Of a stretch of DNA of 64,000 nucleotides, positions 24,483 through 33,445 are shown in pieces. The translations under genes and the position numbers were made by a program. The notes beneath the pieces were generated by a model. That model was not told the DNA's origin and ran no database searches. It saw nothing but the letters and a program-made list of their open reading frames with translations. Numbering within the stretch: position 1 is the first letter of the stretch; each line of letters starts with the position of its first letter. Location of the stretch: the NCBI GenBank assembly GCA_948467735.1, contig CAOKFN010000017.1:1-64000 (forward strand), given 5' to 3'. Origin of the DNA: an uncultured bacterium. GTDB taxonomy: Bacteria; Bacillota; Clostridia; Lachnospirales; Lachnospiraceae.

Positions 24483-27077
24483 ATGAATACTGCATTATCA
24501 TGGATTAAGGCATATGTACCCGAGCTGGAATGTACGGATCAGGAATATTGCGACGCGATGACCCTGTCCGGAACCAAGGTGGAGGGTTATGAGAGAAAAG
24601 ATAAGAATCTGGAGAAAATCGTCGTGGGGAGGATCGTCTCCATAGAGAGGCATCCTGACGCGGATAAGCTGATTGTGTGTCAGGTGGATATCGGTTCGGA
24701 AACCATTCAGATTGTCACCGGGGCGCAGAATGTGCGGGTGGGAGACAAGGTGCCCGTGGTTCTGGACGGGGGCAGAGTGGCGGGAGGCCATGACGGGGGG
24801 CCGCTTCCGGAGAACGGCATACCGATTAAGGCCGGAAAGCTCAGGGGCGTGCCTTCCAACGGCATGATGTGTTCCATTGAGGAGCTTGGCTCCGACAGGA
24901 ATATGTATCCCGAGGCCCCGGAGGAGGGAATTTATATCTTTGAGAGGGAGAATGAGGAAGGAAAAACCGATACTGCCGAGGGAGAAGAGAGGCCTGCAGG
25001 CGGAGAAAAGAGCTTGGAGAATGGAGGAACAGGCTCGGAGAGTGGAGAAAAGAGCTTGGAAAATGGAGGAACGGGCTCGGAGAGTGGAAGGAAGAATCCG
25101 GCAGGCAGAGGCCGTGTGGAAGTGGGCGCGGACGCGGTGGAGCTTCTGGGAATGCACGACACGGTGTTTGAGTATGAGATTACCAGCAACCGGGTGGACT
25201 GCTACAGCGTATTGGGAGTGGCAAGGGAGGCTGCGGCAACCTTCCGAAAGCCTTTTGTGCCCCCTGTGGTGAAGGTTACGGGCAATGGGGAGGACGTGAG
25301 GGATTATGTGAGCGTGGAGGTGCTGGACGCGGACCTCTGCCCCAGATACTGCGCGAGAGTCTGCAAAAATATCAAGATAGGGCCTTCCCCCGAATGGATG
25401 CAGAGAAGGCTGGCGGCCAGCGGCATCCGCCCCATCAACAATCTGGTGGATATCACCAATTATGTGATGGAGGAATACGGACAGCCCATGCATGCCTTCG
25501 ATCTGGATACCATCGCGGGGCATAAGATTATTGTGCGCCGGGCCAAGGACGGGGATGAATTCCAGACCTTGGACGGGCAGGTGCGCAGGCTGGACAGCGA
25601 GGTATTGATGATCTGCGACGCGGAGAAGGAGATTGGCATCGCGGGCATTATGGGGGGGGAGAATTCCAAGATTACCGACGACGTACACACGGTTTTGTTT
25701 GAGGCGGCGGCGTTCAACGGCCCCAATATCCGGAAATCCGCCAAGCGCATCGGCCTTCGCACGGACGCTTCGGGCAAATTTGAGAAAGGGCTGGAGCCCC
25801 ATAATGCGGAGGAGGCCATCAACCGCGCCTGCCAGCTGATCGAGGAGCTGGGCTGCGGGGAGGTTGTGGGCGGCATGGTGGACGTGGCACAGCCCATGGG
25901 GGAAAGGAAAGTGCTTCCTTTTCGGCCGGAAAAATATAACAGGCTTCTGGGAACCGAGATTTCTAAGGAGGAGATGCTGGAAACCTTTGGGCGGCTGGGC
26001 ATTGAGACGGTGAAATGCGCGGATGGGAGCACGGGGCTTGTCATTCCGTATTTCAGGCAGGATTTAAACTGCGACGCGGATATTGCGGAGGAAGTGGTGC
26101 GGTTTTACGGTTATGACAAGGTGCCCGCCACGCTGCCCTCCGGAGAGGCGATGGCGGGAGGGCTTTCCTATAAGATGCGCATTGAGGGGAAGGCGAGGGA
26201 CATTGCGGAGTGCTGCGGCTTTTCTCAGGGCATGAGTTATTCTTTTGAAAGTCCCAAGGTATTCGATAAGCTGTTGATTCCGGAGGGAGACGTACTGCGC
26301 CGGACCGTCGTCATATCCAATCCGCTGGGAGAGGATTTCTCCATAATGAGGACGACTCCCTTAAACGGAATGCTGGGCAGTCTGGCGGTTAATTATAACC
26401 GCAGAAACAAAAATGTGAAATTGTATGAGCTGGAGAATATTTATCTGCCCAAGGAGCTGCCTTTGAGAGAGCTTCCGGAGGAGAGGATGCAGTTTGTGCT
26501 GGGATTCTACGGGGAGGGGGATTTCTTTGACATGAAGGGCGCGGTGGAGGAATTCTTCGGCGCCGTGGGCATGAAGAAAAAGCCGGCGTATGATCCGAAA
26601 TCGGGCAGGCCGTACCTGCATCCGGGCCGTCAGGCGGATATTAAGTATGAGGGAGCGCTTGTGGGATATCTGGGAGAGGTGCATCCGGAGGTGCTGGATA
26701 ATTATGAAATCGGCGTCAAGGCGTATGTGGCGGTGCTGGATATGCCCAATATCATTCCTTTTACCACCTTCGACAGAAAATATGAAGGGATTGCGAAATA
26801 TCCTGCGGTCAGCCGGGATCTGAGCATGGTGGTTCCCAAGAGCATTCTCGCCGGGGATATCGAGCAGATGATTCTGCAAAGGGGCGGAAAGCTTTTGGAA
26901 GCCTGCCAGCTGTTTGATATTTATGAAGGGGTGCAGATTAAGCCGGGATTCAAATCCATGGCGTATTCTGTGACTTTCCGGGCCAAGGACAGGACGCTGG
27001 AGGAGAGCGATGTGAACGGGGCCATGAAGAAGATTTTGAACGGGCTGGAGCAGTTGGGGATTGAACTGCGGCAGTAA
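24483..27077 (+). CDS. pheT: Phenylalanyl-tRNA synthetase beta subunit, with repeat insertion
   Basis: 864 residues against about 800 in relatives. Domain order: tRNA-binding OB fold (about 40-160, VGRIVSIERHPDADKLIVC), then an insertion of about 60 residues, B3/B4 editing domain (about 220-390), B5 (about 400-480), the inactive synthetase-like core, and the C-terminal FDX anticodon-binding domain (about 770-864, KYPAVSRDLSMVVP). The insertion (ENEEGKTDTAEG to NPAGRGRV) contains two copies of a 14-residue unit (GEKSLENGGTGSES) and falls exactly between the OB fold and B3, at the surface. All recognised domains are intact. Confidence 0.95.
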   Translation: MNTALSWIKAYVPELECTDQEYCDAMTLSGTKVEGYERKDKNLEKIVVGRIVSIERHPDADKLIVCQVDIGSETIQIVTGAQNVRVGDKVPVVLDGGRVAGGHDGGPLPENGIPIKAGKLRGVPSNGMMCSIEELGSDRNMYPEAPEEGIYIFERENEEGKTDTAEGEERPAGGEKSLENGGTGSESGEKSLENGGTGSESGRKNPAGRGRVEVGADAVELLGMHDTVFEYEITSNRVDCYSVLGVAREAAATFRKPFVPPVVKVTGNGEDVRDYVSVEVLDADLCPRYCARVCKNIKIGPSPEWMQRRLAASGIRPINNLVDITNYVMEEYGQPMHAFDLDTIAGHKIIVRRAKDGDEFQTLDGQVRRLDSEVLMICDAEKEIGIAGIMGGENSKITDDVHTVLFEAAAFNGPNIRKSAKRIGLRTDASGKFEKGLEPHNAEEAINRACQLIEELGCGEVVGGMVDVAQPMGERKVLPFRPEKYNRLLGTEISKEEMLETFGRLGIETVKCADGSTGLVIPYFRQDLNCDADIAEEVVRFYGYDKVPATLPSGEAMAGGLSYKMRIEGKARDIAECCGFSQGMSYSFESPKVFDKLLIPEGDVLRRTVVISNPLGEDFSIMRTTPLNGMLGSLAVNYNRRNKNVKLYELENIYLPKELPLRELPEERMQFVLGFYGEGDFFDMKGAVEEFFGAVGMKKKPAYDPKSGRPYLHPGRQADIKYEGALVGYLGEVHPEVLDNYEIGVKAYVAVLDMPNIIPFTTFDRKYEGIAKYPAVSRDLSMVVPKSILAGDIEQMILQRGGKLLEACQLFDIYEGVQIKPGFKSMAYSVTFRAKDRTLEESDVNGAMKKILNGLEQLGIELRQ
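25002..25085 (+). repeat. 42-bp in-frame tandem repeat inside pheT
   Basis: Two units, 25002-25043 and 25044-25085, differ at two positions and encode the same 14 residues, with degenerate flanks of similar composition on both sides. Confidence 0.93.
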
Positions 27078-27101
27078 CGCCGGGTTTTAAAACAGTCTTA
27101 T

Positions 27102-27146
27102 AAAAAAGAACACTTTTTGGAGTGATATCCAAAGGTGTTCTTTTTT
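27102..27146 (+). terminator. Terminator after pheT, probably bidirectional
   Basis: AAGAACAC with CTTT-rich extension pairs with AAAGGTGTTCTT; A-run on the left and T-run on the right, so it can stop both pheT and the convergent Rpn remnant. Confidence 0.85.
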
Positions 27147-27177
27147 GAGATGCCGAGTGCAATGCCAGTCAGCTCAA

Positions 27178-27222
27178 TCTGCCTATAAATGATATAGGCA
27201 GGCATGGCAGACCAGCATGGAA
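27178..27222. repeat. Hairpin repeat, left of the Rpn remnant
   Basis: TCTGCCTATA ... TATAGGCAG hairpin followed by a segment similar to the copy at 28595-28658 (GATATAGGCAG, then GGCA-ACCA--TGGA in common). Same orientation in both copies. Confidence 0.5.
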
Positions 27223-27226
27223 GTTT

Positions 27227-28194
27227 TTATAGCAAATCAATTTCCTCTTGGGACAGGCCCGTAATTTTCGAGATAAGGGCTGACGGGAGGCCCTCCGCTT
27301 TCATGATTCGGGCATTTTCCACATTTCGGCGATGTGCTCCGGCTTTTTCCCCGGCCTCGCGCCCGACCTTTTCCCCGGCCTCGCGCCCGGCCTTTTCTCC
27401 GGCTTCCCGTCCGGCCTCCCACGCCTCCTGCATGGACTGCCTGTAGTCCCTGACGGCCTTTTCCCGGGCTTCGTATTCCAGCCGCTTCTGCCTGTCCTGA
27501 CTGACGAGCTGCAGCCGTTCGTATGCGCTTTCGATATAGGGATTTTTCTGAGCCGGCATGTCAAAGTCCTCCTTCTTCTCGGAGCTGATGAATCTGCCCC
27601 ACAGTTCTATGCCGCTGGTGTCGTCTTTCAGCTCTTTTGGGAGCTTTGGGAGCTCAAGCACATGAAATTCCGGTTTGCTGGCGCAAACGGCTCGCAAACG
27701 CTTCGCTTTTTGCTCGTATCGCCGCTTGAAAGGCAGCGGCTTAATTCCATCTTGTCGGTGTAGACAAAGCCCCTTGTGTCCTCCCGGATGTGGAAGCGGG
27801 AGTAGAAGGGGGCCTCCCCGGGGAAGAGAATGAAGTCCAGAATGCTGATGCTGACGCATTTCTTCAAGGCGGAGTACTTCTGCCCGGGTTCTATCTGCTC
27901 CGCGAACATTTTCGACAGGTAGAAGAGGGAGCGGTCTGCCCAGATCTTCATCTCGGAGAGCTGGATCTCCGTGTCGATCTCCATGCTGCTGTTCAGGAGC
28001 ACCCGCACGTCAAGGATGCCCAGCTTGTCGTTCTCATGGGCTTTTCTGAGGAAGGGATTGAGTATGATTGTTTCTTTGATGTCTTCCGGGGCGATGCCCA
28101 GCACGGCGGAGAGGAAGCCGGTGCGGGCCTTTTCGTCCTCCATGATTTCCTTGAAGGCGAAATCAATTTTGGGTTTCATCAGAAAATCGTCCAT
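27227..28194 (-). pseudogene. Rpn-family recombination-promoting nuclease, broken by a 73-bp insert
   Basis: The 5' part (from 28194) reads MDDFLMKPKIDFAFKEIM and continues with ILDVRVLLNSSMEIDTEIQL, the PD-(D/E)XK nuclease core of Rpn/PD-(D/E)XK transposase-like proteins, up to GFVYTDKME. The frame is then lost and resumes as FHVLELPKLPKELKDDTSG, ending in the family's typical REAGEKAGREAGEK repeats and the C-terminal LISKITGLSQEEIDLL. Removing a 73-bp insert plus a duplicated AATT restores TDKMEFHVLEL perfectly. The rest is intact, so the break is recent. Rpn proteins are implicated in RecA-independent recombination or phage defence. Confidence 0.9.
27670..27742. mobile_element. 73-bp double-hairpin insertion with AATT duplication
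   Basis: The insert is flanked by AATT at 27666-27669 and 27743-27746. It contains two hairpins: GTTTGC-TGGC-GCAAAC (near 27672-27688) and GCCGCT ... AGCGGC (near 27720-27740). No coding capacity. Net gain of 77 bases shifts the Rpn reading frame. This looks like a very small non-autonomous palindromic element. Confidence 0.72.
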
Positions 28195-28694
28195 GAAGTC
28201 TCCTTTCGTCTATCCGGCATTTTTGTCATAGATTATGCTTTCATTACTAGAAAAATGCTTTTTATTACAATAAAATATACGTTAAATTTTATTGGCAGGT
28301 AAGAAGGCGCAGAACCGGAAAAAAAGCGGCGGATTGGGTTTGATAAAATGGGGGAGTATAATAAAGGGAGTTCAGGGTTCGGGGCAGGGGAAATAGACGC
28401 AGGTGATCGGGAAAATGTCGGGAACCGAAGCGTGAAGCGGGGAATATGGCATAGGAAAAATAGAACACCGGAAGGGAACCGCAGAAAAAAGATTCCCGCT
28501 GTTTTTCAGAGATATTTTATTGGAGTAATTTATGGGTTTATGGTAAAATAACGGTATAAAACAATTTGATGATTCATGAGCTGTGTTTTGATAGTCTGCC
28601 TTACTTGCTTATATTCGAGTAAACTCGATATAGGCAGATGCGGCATACCATCTTGGAGCCCCAGATTGTAAAATGCTCAGTCTTTAGGTGCGGA
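28195..28694 (+). other. 500-base gap with a hairpin repeat
   Basis: No supportable gene. It holds the right-hand hairpin repeat and AT-rich sequence just upstream of the Rpn start; a purine-rich open frame at 28348-28551 has no ribosome site or recognisable product. Confidence 0.5.
28595..28658. repeat. Hairpin repeat, right of the Rpn remnant
   Basis: TCTGCC ... GGCAGA with an inner ATTCGAGT-AA-ACTCGAT hairpin, then sequence related to the copy at 27178-27222. Confidence 0.5.
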
Positions 28695-29309
28695 ATGAAT
28701 AAATTACAACAGGAAGTTAAATGTTTTCATGACAAGTTAAAACCAATACTTGAAAAAGTTTTGGAACAGTATCATAAGAAAAATACAAGGAAAACTTATC
28801 ATACGATTATTAAGCCCTGCAGGGAACTCATTCAAAAATGTTCTTTCAAAAGTATTTCAGATACAGGCCGTTTATGTACTTTAGCGTATTGGCTTTATAT
28901 TTACGCAGATAAGGAGCTTGCGCTGGAAATTTGTGAAGCTGCTCATGAAGCGGAGTTTTCATTTGAATTTGGAGCTTGGAATAGCGGCATTCAGAACATT
29001 TATGGACTTGAAATTCGTATAGCAAGAGAATTGTTCGGTGAAAATCGAAAAAATAGTATCCCGCCAAATTTATTGGAGTATTGTTTTTCAAAAAAAGTGA
29101 AAAAAGAACTCAGATGGCCGCAGATTTTAAGGGAGGATGAGATTGTTCGCTGCAGCGGCGGTTTTCTGGAGACTGAACTGCTGTTGGCGCTTTATAATAT
29201 GATTGGGCTCGGCGAAACAGGATTATATACGGAACTTAATAGGAATTGGGAAAAGATGGAAGAAACCATAAGTATATATATTGATTGGCTGAAAGAGGAT
29301 TACATATGA
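28695..29309 (+). CDS. Hypothetical protein, helical, about 200 residues
   Basis: 204 residues from ATG 28695 (AGGTG upstream). Lower GC and different codon use than neighbours suggest acquisition. The protein is mostly helical, with TGRLCTLAYWLYIYADKELA followed by LEICEAAHEAEFSFEFGAW and IYGLEIRIARELFG; the pattern of short helix pairs resembles proteins grouped as DUF6707, which I recall only loosely. No signal peptide or membrane segment. A second small frame overlaps its stop codon (ATGA). Function unknown; immunity-type proteins often look like this. Confidence 0.7.
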   Translation: MNKLQQEVKCFHDKLKPILEKVLEQYHKKNTRKTYHTIIKPCRELIQKCSFKSISDTGRLCTLAYWLYIYADKELALEICEAAHEAEFSFEFGAWNSGIQNIYGLEIRIARELFGENRKNSIPPNLLEYCFSKKVKKELRWPQILREDEIVRCSGGFLETELLLALYNMIGLGETGLYTELNRNWEKMEETISIYIDWLKEDYI

Positions 29310-29524
29310 AAGGGGCGGACAGGCTTTTCCGACTTGGGATAATCAAAGAAACGGCAAAACTGTGCGGAACCGGTATGCTGCGGGAAGAAAGCGGAACCGG
29401 AAGGAGCGCCTCAGCACGGCCCTATGGAATGCGGCAGCAAATCTTAGTGCTGTCAATTAGGAAGGAGCAGAGTATGGAAGAATTAAAATCTATTATGGAG
29501 AAGTTTGCCGCGTGTGTGAATTAG
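29306..29524 (+). CDS. Small possible protein coupled to the upstream gene, perhaps degenerate
   Basis: 72 codons starting at an ATG that overlaps the previous stop (ATGA), with GAGGA at proper distance. The product (MKGADRLFRLGIIKETAK ...) is not recognised. A second start with a better ribosome site (AGGAAGGAG) lies inside at 29474 and encodes MEELKSIMEKFAACVN; a one-base frame change would extend that by DLLYKRALELL, so this stretch may be a decayed gene. Confidence 0.35.
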   Translation: MKGADRLFRLGIIKETAKLCGTGMLREESGTGRSASARPYGMRQQILVLSIRKEQSMEELKSIMEKFAACVN

Positions 29525-29624
29525 ACCTGTTGTATAAAAGGGCGCTGGAGCTTCTTTAAAAGTATCACGGCAAAAGCAGGCATCAGGCGGATTTTTGGAA
29601 CAGTTCGGTAAATAATACCATGAT

Positions 29625-29661
29625 AAAAAGAGCATTTCTCAATAAAGCAGAATGCTCTTTT
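29625..29661 (+). terminator. Terminator, AAAGAGCATT hairpin
   Basis: AAAGAGCATT pairs with AATGCTCTTT; flanked by A on the left and T on the right, so it can work both ways. It separates the small unknown genes from the threonine cluster. Confidence 0.75.
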
Positions 29662-29851
29662 ATTGTGGAAAAAAGAGTATAACTCAATGGGGAAACGATT
29701 GGGGAGGAGGACGGTCAGGAATCATGGGACGTCAGGGAAGACGATAAATAACTATTTACTTTTTGCAAATTATATGTAAAATACAAGTATAGCGGTAAGA
29801 GCGGATAGATAAGCAGAAAATGTTAGAGCGGCAAAAAATAAATAAAAAGTC

Positions 29852-29880
29852 TTGTGCTTTTGGAAGAGATATGTTAGAAT
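29852..29880 (+). promoter_or_regulatory. Promoter candidate of the pheB-hom cluster
   Basis: TTGTGC, 17-base spacer, TAGAAT; start near 29887 gives a leader of about 200 bases before the ACT-domain gene. I see no riboswitch consensus in this leader. Confidence 0.55.
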
Positions 29881-30085
29881 ATCTTTCGGTGGAAAACAAG
29901 TGTCCGTATCGTGGAAACATTGCGGGCGGCTGTTGTCTATGGACATTAGAACGCGTGAGCCGTACCGACGAATGGAAGATATGGCGGATTACGGCATTTC
30001 ATCATGGGCTGGCGGGGCGGCTGATTGGCCGGCAGGCAGGATGAATGGAGGGCTGGACGGCGGGCGCGGCGGAATGAGGAGCGCT

Positions 30086-30526
30086 ATGGGAGGAGCAAAG
30101 TATTATGTGGTAAGGCAGAAGGCCGTACCCGAAGTATTGCTAAAGGTAGTCGAAGCAAAGAGGCTTTTGGAGTCGGAGAAGGTTCCGACCATTCAGGAAG
30201 CGGTGGATGCTGTCGGCATCAGCCGCAGTTCTTTTTATAAGTATAAGGACGATATTTTTCAGTTCCATGACAATTCACAGGGGACAACCTTTACACTGAT
30301 ATTTCAGATGGATGACGAGCCGGGGCTTTTGTCGGATGTGTTGAAAATCATAGCGGAGTACAGGGCCAATATTTTGACCATTCATCAAAGTATTCCTCTC
30401 AACGGAGTGGCATCTTTGAGTCTCAGCGTGCAGATACTTCAGGATACGGGGGACATTACAGGAATGATTGAACAGATGGAGCGGCAGAAGGGGGTACATC
30501 ATGTGAAGATTCTTTCAAAAGAGTGA
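30086..30526 (+). CDS. pheB: ACT-domain protein, PheB/UPF0735 type
   Basis: 146 residues from ATG 30086 with GAGGAG four bases upstream; the frame is open back to 29852 but that part is low-complexity, and 146 is close to the family's usual 147. N-terminal helix-turn-helix-like region (VPTIQEAVDAVGISRSSFYKYKD, shown here in part) followed by an ACT domain (about 70-142: FTLIFQMDDEPGLLSDVLKI) that usually senses amino acids. It precedes homoserine dehydrogenase, as often in Clostridia. It may be a regulator of amino-acid metabolism; despite the name, a catalytic role is not established. Confidence 0.86.
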   Translation: MGGAKYYVVRQKAVPEVLLKVVEAKRLLESEKVPTIQEAVDAVGISRSSFYKYKDDIFQFHDNSQGTTFTLIFQMDDEPGLLSDVLKIIAEYRANILTIHQSIPLNGVASLSLSVQILQDTGDITGMIEQMERQKGVHHVKILSKE

Positions 30527-30684
30527 TTCCGGCCCTGCACTGGTTTATCAATTGTTTGTGCTTTTTTCGGAGGCACTGCCGCCGCAGGCGGCATGTTAGA
30601 GAGTGTGAAAAGAGATTTTACGCTCCTGATTCTTGGAACGACAGGAGCAGGAAGATGGGATTCAGAGCAGGCAAAAGTATTTAT

Positions 30685-30824
30685 GACAGGGAAAGCCGAT
30701 TTGGCGTGGAAGTGGACATAACACGTAAAGCTAATATGGCGTGGAAGTGGACATGACAGGGAAAGTTAATACGGCGTGGAAGCGCATATAACACGGAAAG
30801 CCAATATGGCGCGGAAGCGCATGG
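30685..30824 (+). repeat. Tandem repeat upstream of hom (two 70-bp units, each of two halves)
   Basis: Four units of 36, 34, 36 and 34 bases start at 30685, 30721, 30755 and 30791; all contain GGCGTGGAAG or a one-base variant. Units 1 and 3 resemble each other most, as do 2 and 4, so a 70-bp pair was duplicated. The stretch lies in the 322-base gap (30527-30848) between pheB and hom, which holds no gene. Confidence 0.88.
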
Positions 30825-30848
30825 AAAATCGAATGGAGGAGATAGGGA

Positions 30849-32060
30849 ATGATTCAGACGGCGGTATTAGGATACGGTACGGTGGGAAGCGGCGTTGTGG
30901 AGGTAATTGAGCGCAATAACGCGGAGGTGAGCAGAAGGGCCGGGGAGGAGGTTCATGTCAAGTATATTCTTGATTTGAGAGATTTTCCCGGGGATCCTTA
31001 TGAGGATAAAGTGGTACATGACTTCAACCTGATTCTGGAGGATGAGGAAGTCAGCGTGGTATGTGAAGTCATGGGAGGCGTGGGAGCCGCATATCAATTT
31101 ACAAAGCAGGCATTGGAGGCGGGCAAAAGCGTATGTACCTCCAATAAGGAGCTGGTGGCCAAGCATGGTCCGGAACTGCTGGCCCTTGCCGCAAAGAAGC
31201 GCTGTAATTATATGTTCGAGGCCAGCGTGGGCGGCGGCATTCCCATCATCCGATCCATCAACAATGCGCTGACGCCGGAGAAAATTGTGGCCGTGGCGGG
31301 CATCTTAAACGGTACAACCAATTATATCCTGACCAAGATGGAGCGGGAGGGGACGGATTACGGCGAGGCGTTGAAACAGGCGCAGGCGCTGGGGTATGCG
31401 GAGCGCAGTCCCGAGGCGGATGTGGAAGGACATGACGCCTGCCGCAAAATTGCGATTCTGGCTTCTCTGATGACGGGGAAAAACGTGGATTCGGAAAAGG
31501 TTCCCACGGAGGGAATCACGAAAATTACTCCGGCGGATTTTGATTTTGCCAAGGCGGCGGGGATGACCATTAAGCTTTTGGGGAAAGCGCAGCTGACGGA
31601 GGACGGAAAGCTGCTGGCCATGGTCGCGCCCCATATGCTTTCCAAGGATCATTCTCTGGCCATGGTAAACGATGTGTTCAACGGAATATTTGTCACGGGG
31701 AATATGCTGGGAGATACCATGTTTTACGGGCATGGGGCGGGAAAGCTTCCCACTGCCAGCGCTGTGACGGCGGATGTGATAGACTGTATCAGGAATCAGG
31801 GAAGGACGATTCAATGTATTTGGGAGGATACGGAAGCGGAGCTTGCGGACGCTGCCCTGACGAGAAAGAAGTTCTTTGTGCGGGCGAAGGCTTCCGCGCG
31901 GGAGGCGGTGGAAGCGGCATTCCCGGGAAGCGTCGCAGTGGAGGCGGACGGACATGAGGAAGAGCTGGGCTTCATTACGCAGGAGATGACGGAGCAGGAA
32001 TTTGATGAGAAATGCGGCGGGCTGAAGGACAGCGTTCTTGGCAGGATTCGTATGCTGTAG
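30849..32060 (+). CDS. hom: Homoserine dehydrogenase
   Basis: 403 residues. Reduces aspartate semialdehyde to homoserine with NAD(P)H. N-terminal Rossmann motif GYGTVGSGVVEV (about 7-18), the catalytic segment GILNGTTNYILTKM and PEADVEGHDACRKIAILASL with the conserved Lys/Asp region, and a short ACT-like C-terminal domain (about 325-403) probably for threonine feedback. The ribosome site GGAGGAGAT is strong. It heads the hom, PGM-like and lysC series. Confidence 0.96.
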   Translation: MIQTAVLGYGTVGSGVVEVIERNNAEVSRRAGEEVHVKYILDLRDFPGDPYEDKVVHDFNLILEDEEVSVVCEVMGGVGAAYQFTKQALEAGKSVCTSNKELVAKHGPELLALAAKKRCNYMFEASVGGGIPIIRSINNALTPEKIVAVAGILNGTTNYILTKMEREGTDYGEALKQAQALGYAERSPEADVEGHDACRKIAILASLMTGKNVDSEKVPTEGITKITPADFDFAKAAGMTIKLLGKAQLTEDGKLLAMVAPHMLSKDHSLAMVNDVFNGIFVTGNMLGDTMFYGHGAGKLPTASAVTADVIDCIRNQGRTIQCIWEDTEAELADAALTRKKFFVRAKASAREAVEAAFPGSVAVEADGHEEELGFITQEMTEQEFDEKCGGLKDSVLGRIRML

Positions 32061-32171
32061 GGACTTTGGCTGGGCAGTCGCGGGCGGCGAGGATTCTGCC
32101 CGTGGAGGAAGGCGCAGGCCGCAGGGATTTGGCATATGCTGTAGAGAGTCAAACGGTGGAGGAAATAGAAG

Positions 32172-33380
32172 ATGAAATACATTGTGGTGCTGGGGGACGG
32201 CATGGCGGATGAGCCCATAGAGCAGCTGGGGGGCAGGACCCCGCTGGCTTATGCCAAGACCCCCAATCTGGACAGACTCAGCAAATTGAGCGAGATCGGG
32301 ATGGTGCATACGATTCCGGAAGGGATGAAGCCGGGCTCCGATACGGCGAATCTGGCCGTTTTAGGATATGACCCGAAAAAGTATTATTCCGGCCGTTCTC
32401 CGCTGGAGGCGTTGAGCATCGGCGTTCCCATGAAGGATACGGACATTGCCATCCGGTGCAATATCGTGACAATTTCCGAGGAGGACGTTCCTTTCGGAGA
32501 GAAAACGATCATAGATCATAGCTCTTCAGAAATCAGCACGGAGGAGTGCGCGGTGCTGCTGGAGGAGGTGTCGAAGCAGCTGGGAAATGAGGAGTATCGG
32601 TTTTATGTGGGAACCAGCTACCGGCACTGCCTGATATGGAGCGGCGGCAGCGTTGTGGAGCTGTCCCAGCCCCATGATGTGCTGGGACAGAAGATAGGGC
32701 CGTATCTTCCACAGGATGCGGTTCTGCGTGGGATGATGGAGAAGAGCTGCGGGATTCTGGTCAATCATCCCATTAATATAGAAAGAAAGAAAAAGGGGCT
32801 GCATCCGGCGAACTGCTGCTGGTTCTGGGGCGCGGGCACAAAGCCCATGCTTTCCTCCTTTGAAGAAAAGACGGGCAGGAAGGGCATGATGGTATCCGCG
32901 GTGGATCTGCTCAAGGGCATCGCGGTGGGCGCGGGCATGGGCGTTTGTCTGGTGGAGGGCGCAAACGGCGGCCTGAACACCAATTATGCCGGAAAGGTGG
33001 AAGCGGCGGTGAAGGCGGTCACGGAGGACGGATACGATTTTGCGTATATTCATCTGGAAGCTCCCGACGAGATGGGGCATCAGGGCAGCGTGGAGAAAAA
33101 GGTACAAGCGATTGAATATCTGGACGAGAAGGTGGTGGGGCCGCTGGTATCGAAAATGGAGGCCGCGGGAGAGGACTTCCGCCTGCTGGTGCTGCCGGAT
33201 CATCCCACCCCCATCCGCGTGCGGACGCACACGTCGGATCCTGTTCCCTACATGCTTTATGACAGCACCAAGCCCCAAGAGCATACTTGGGATTATAATG
33301 AGGAAGCGGGCAGGGCGTCGGGGAATGATTTGGCGGAAGGCTATCGGCTGATTGACAGGCTGCTGCAGACAAACCTGTGA
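32172..33380 (+). CDS. PGM-like alkaline-phosphatase-superfamily enzyme, proposed homoserine kinase
   Basis: 402 residues of the archaeal-type cofactor-independent phosphoglycerate mutase group: metal-binding VVLGDGMADEP (Asp9), nucleophile Ser56 in GSDTANLAVLGYDP, and late metal ligands in LEAPDEMGHQG and VLPDHPTP. Bacterial members placed between hom and lysC, as here, were proposed to act as homoserine kinase (TIGR02535 concept) because such genomes lack ThrB near the pathway. The sequence alone cannot decide between mutase and kinase-like transfer. No ThrB is in the window. Confidence 0.85.
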   Translation: MKYIVVLGDGMADEPIEQLGGRTPLAYAKTPNLDRLSKLSEIGMVHTIPEGMKPGSDTANLAVLGYDPKKYYSGRSPLEALSIGVPMKDTDIAIRCNIVTISEEDVPFGEKTIIDHSSSEISTEECAVLLEEVSKQLGNEEYRFYVGTSYRHCLIWSGGSVVELSQPHDVLGQKIGPYLPQDAVLRGMMEKSCGILVNHPINIERKKKGLHPANCCWFWGAGTKPMLSSFEEKTGRKGMMVSAVDLLKGIAVGAGMGVCLVEGANGGLNTNYAGKVEAAVKAVTEDGYDFAYIHLEAPDEMGHQGSVEKKVQAIEYLDEKVVGPLVSKMEAAGEDFRLLVLPDHPTPIRVRTHTSDPVPYMLYDSTKPQEHTWDYNEEAGRASGNDLAEGYRLIDRLLQTNL

Positions 33381-33445
33381 ACGAAATGAAGATTTTGAGA
33401 AATAGGAATGATAAGAGATAGGAAAGATAATGAGGAGTGGAGAAA

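Noticed and set aside
24498..25802. 434-codon open frame on the minus strand opposite pheT
   Set aside because: High-GC codon bias of pheT creates it; no ribosome site or recognisable product, and pheT is certain.
30685..30824. Possible CRISPR array upstream of hom
   Set aside because: The units abut with no unique spacers and no cas genes are near; it is a plain tandem repeat.
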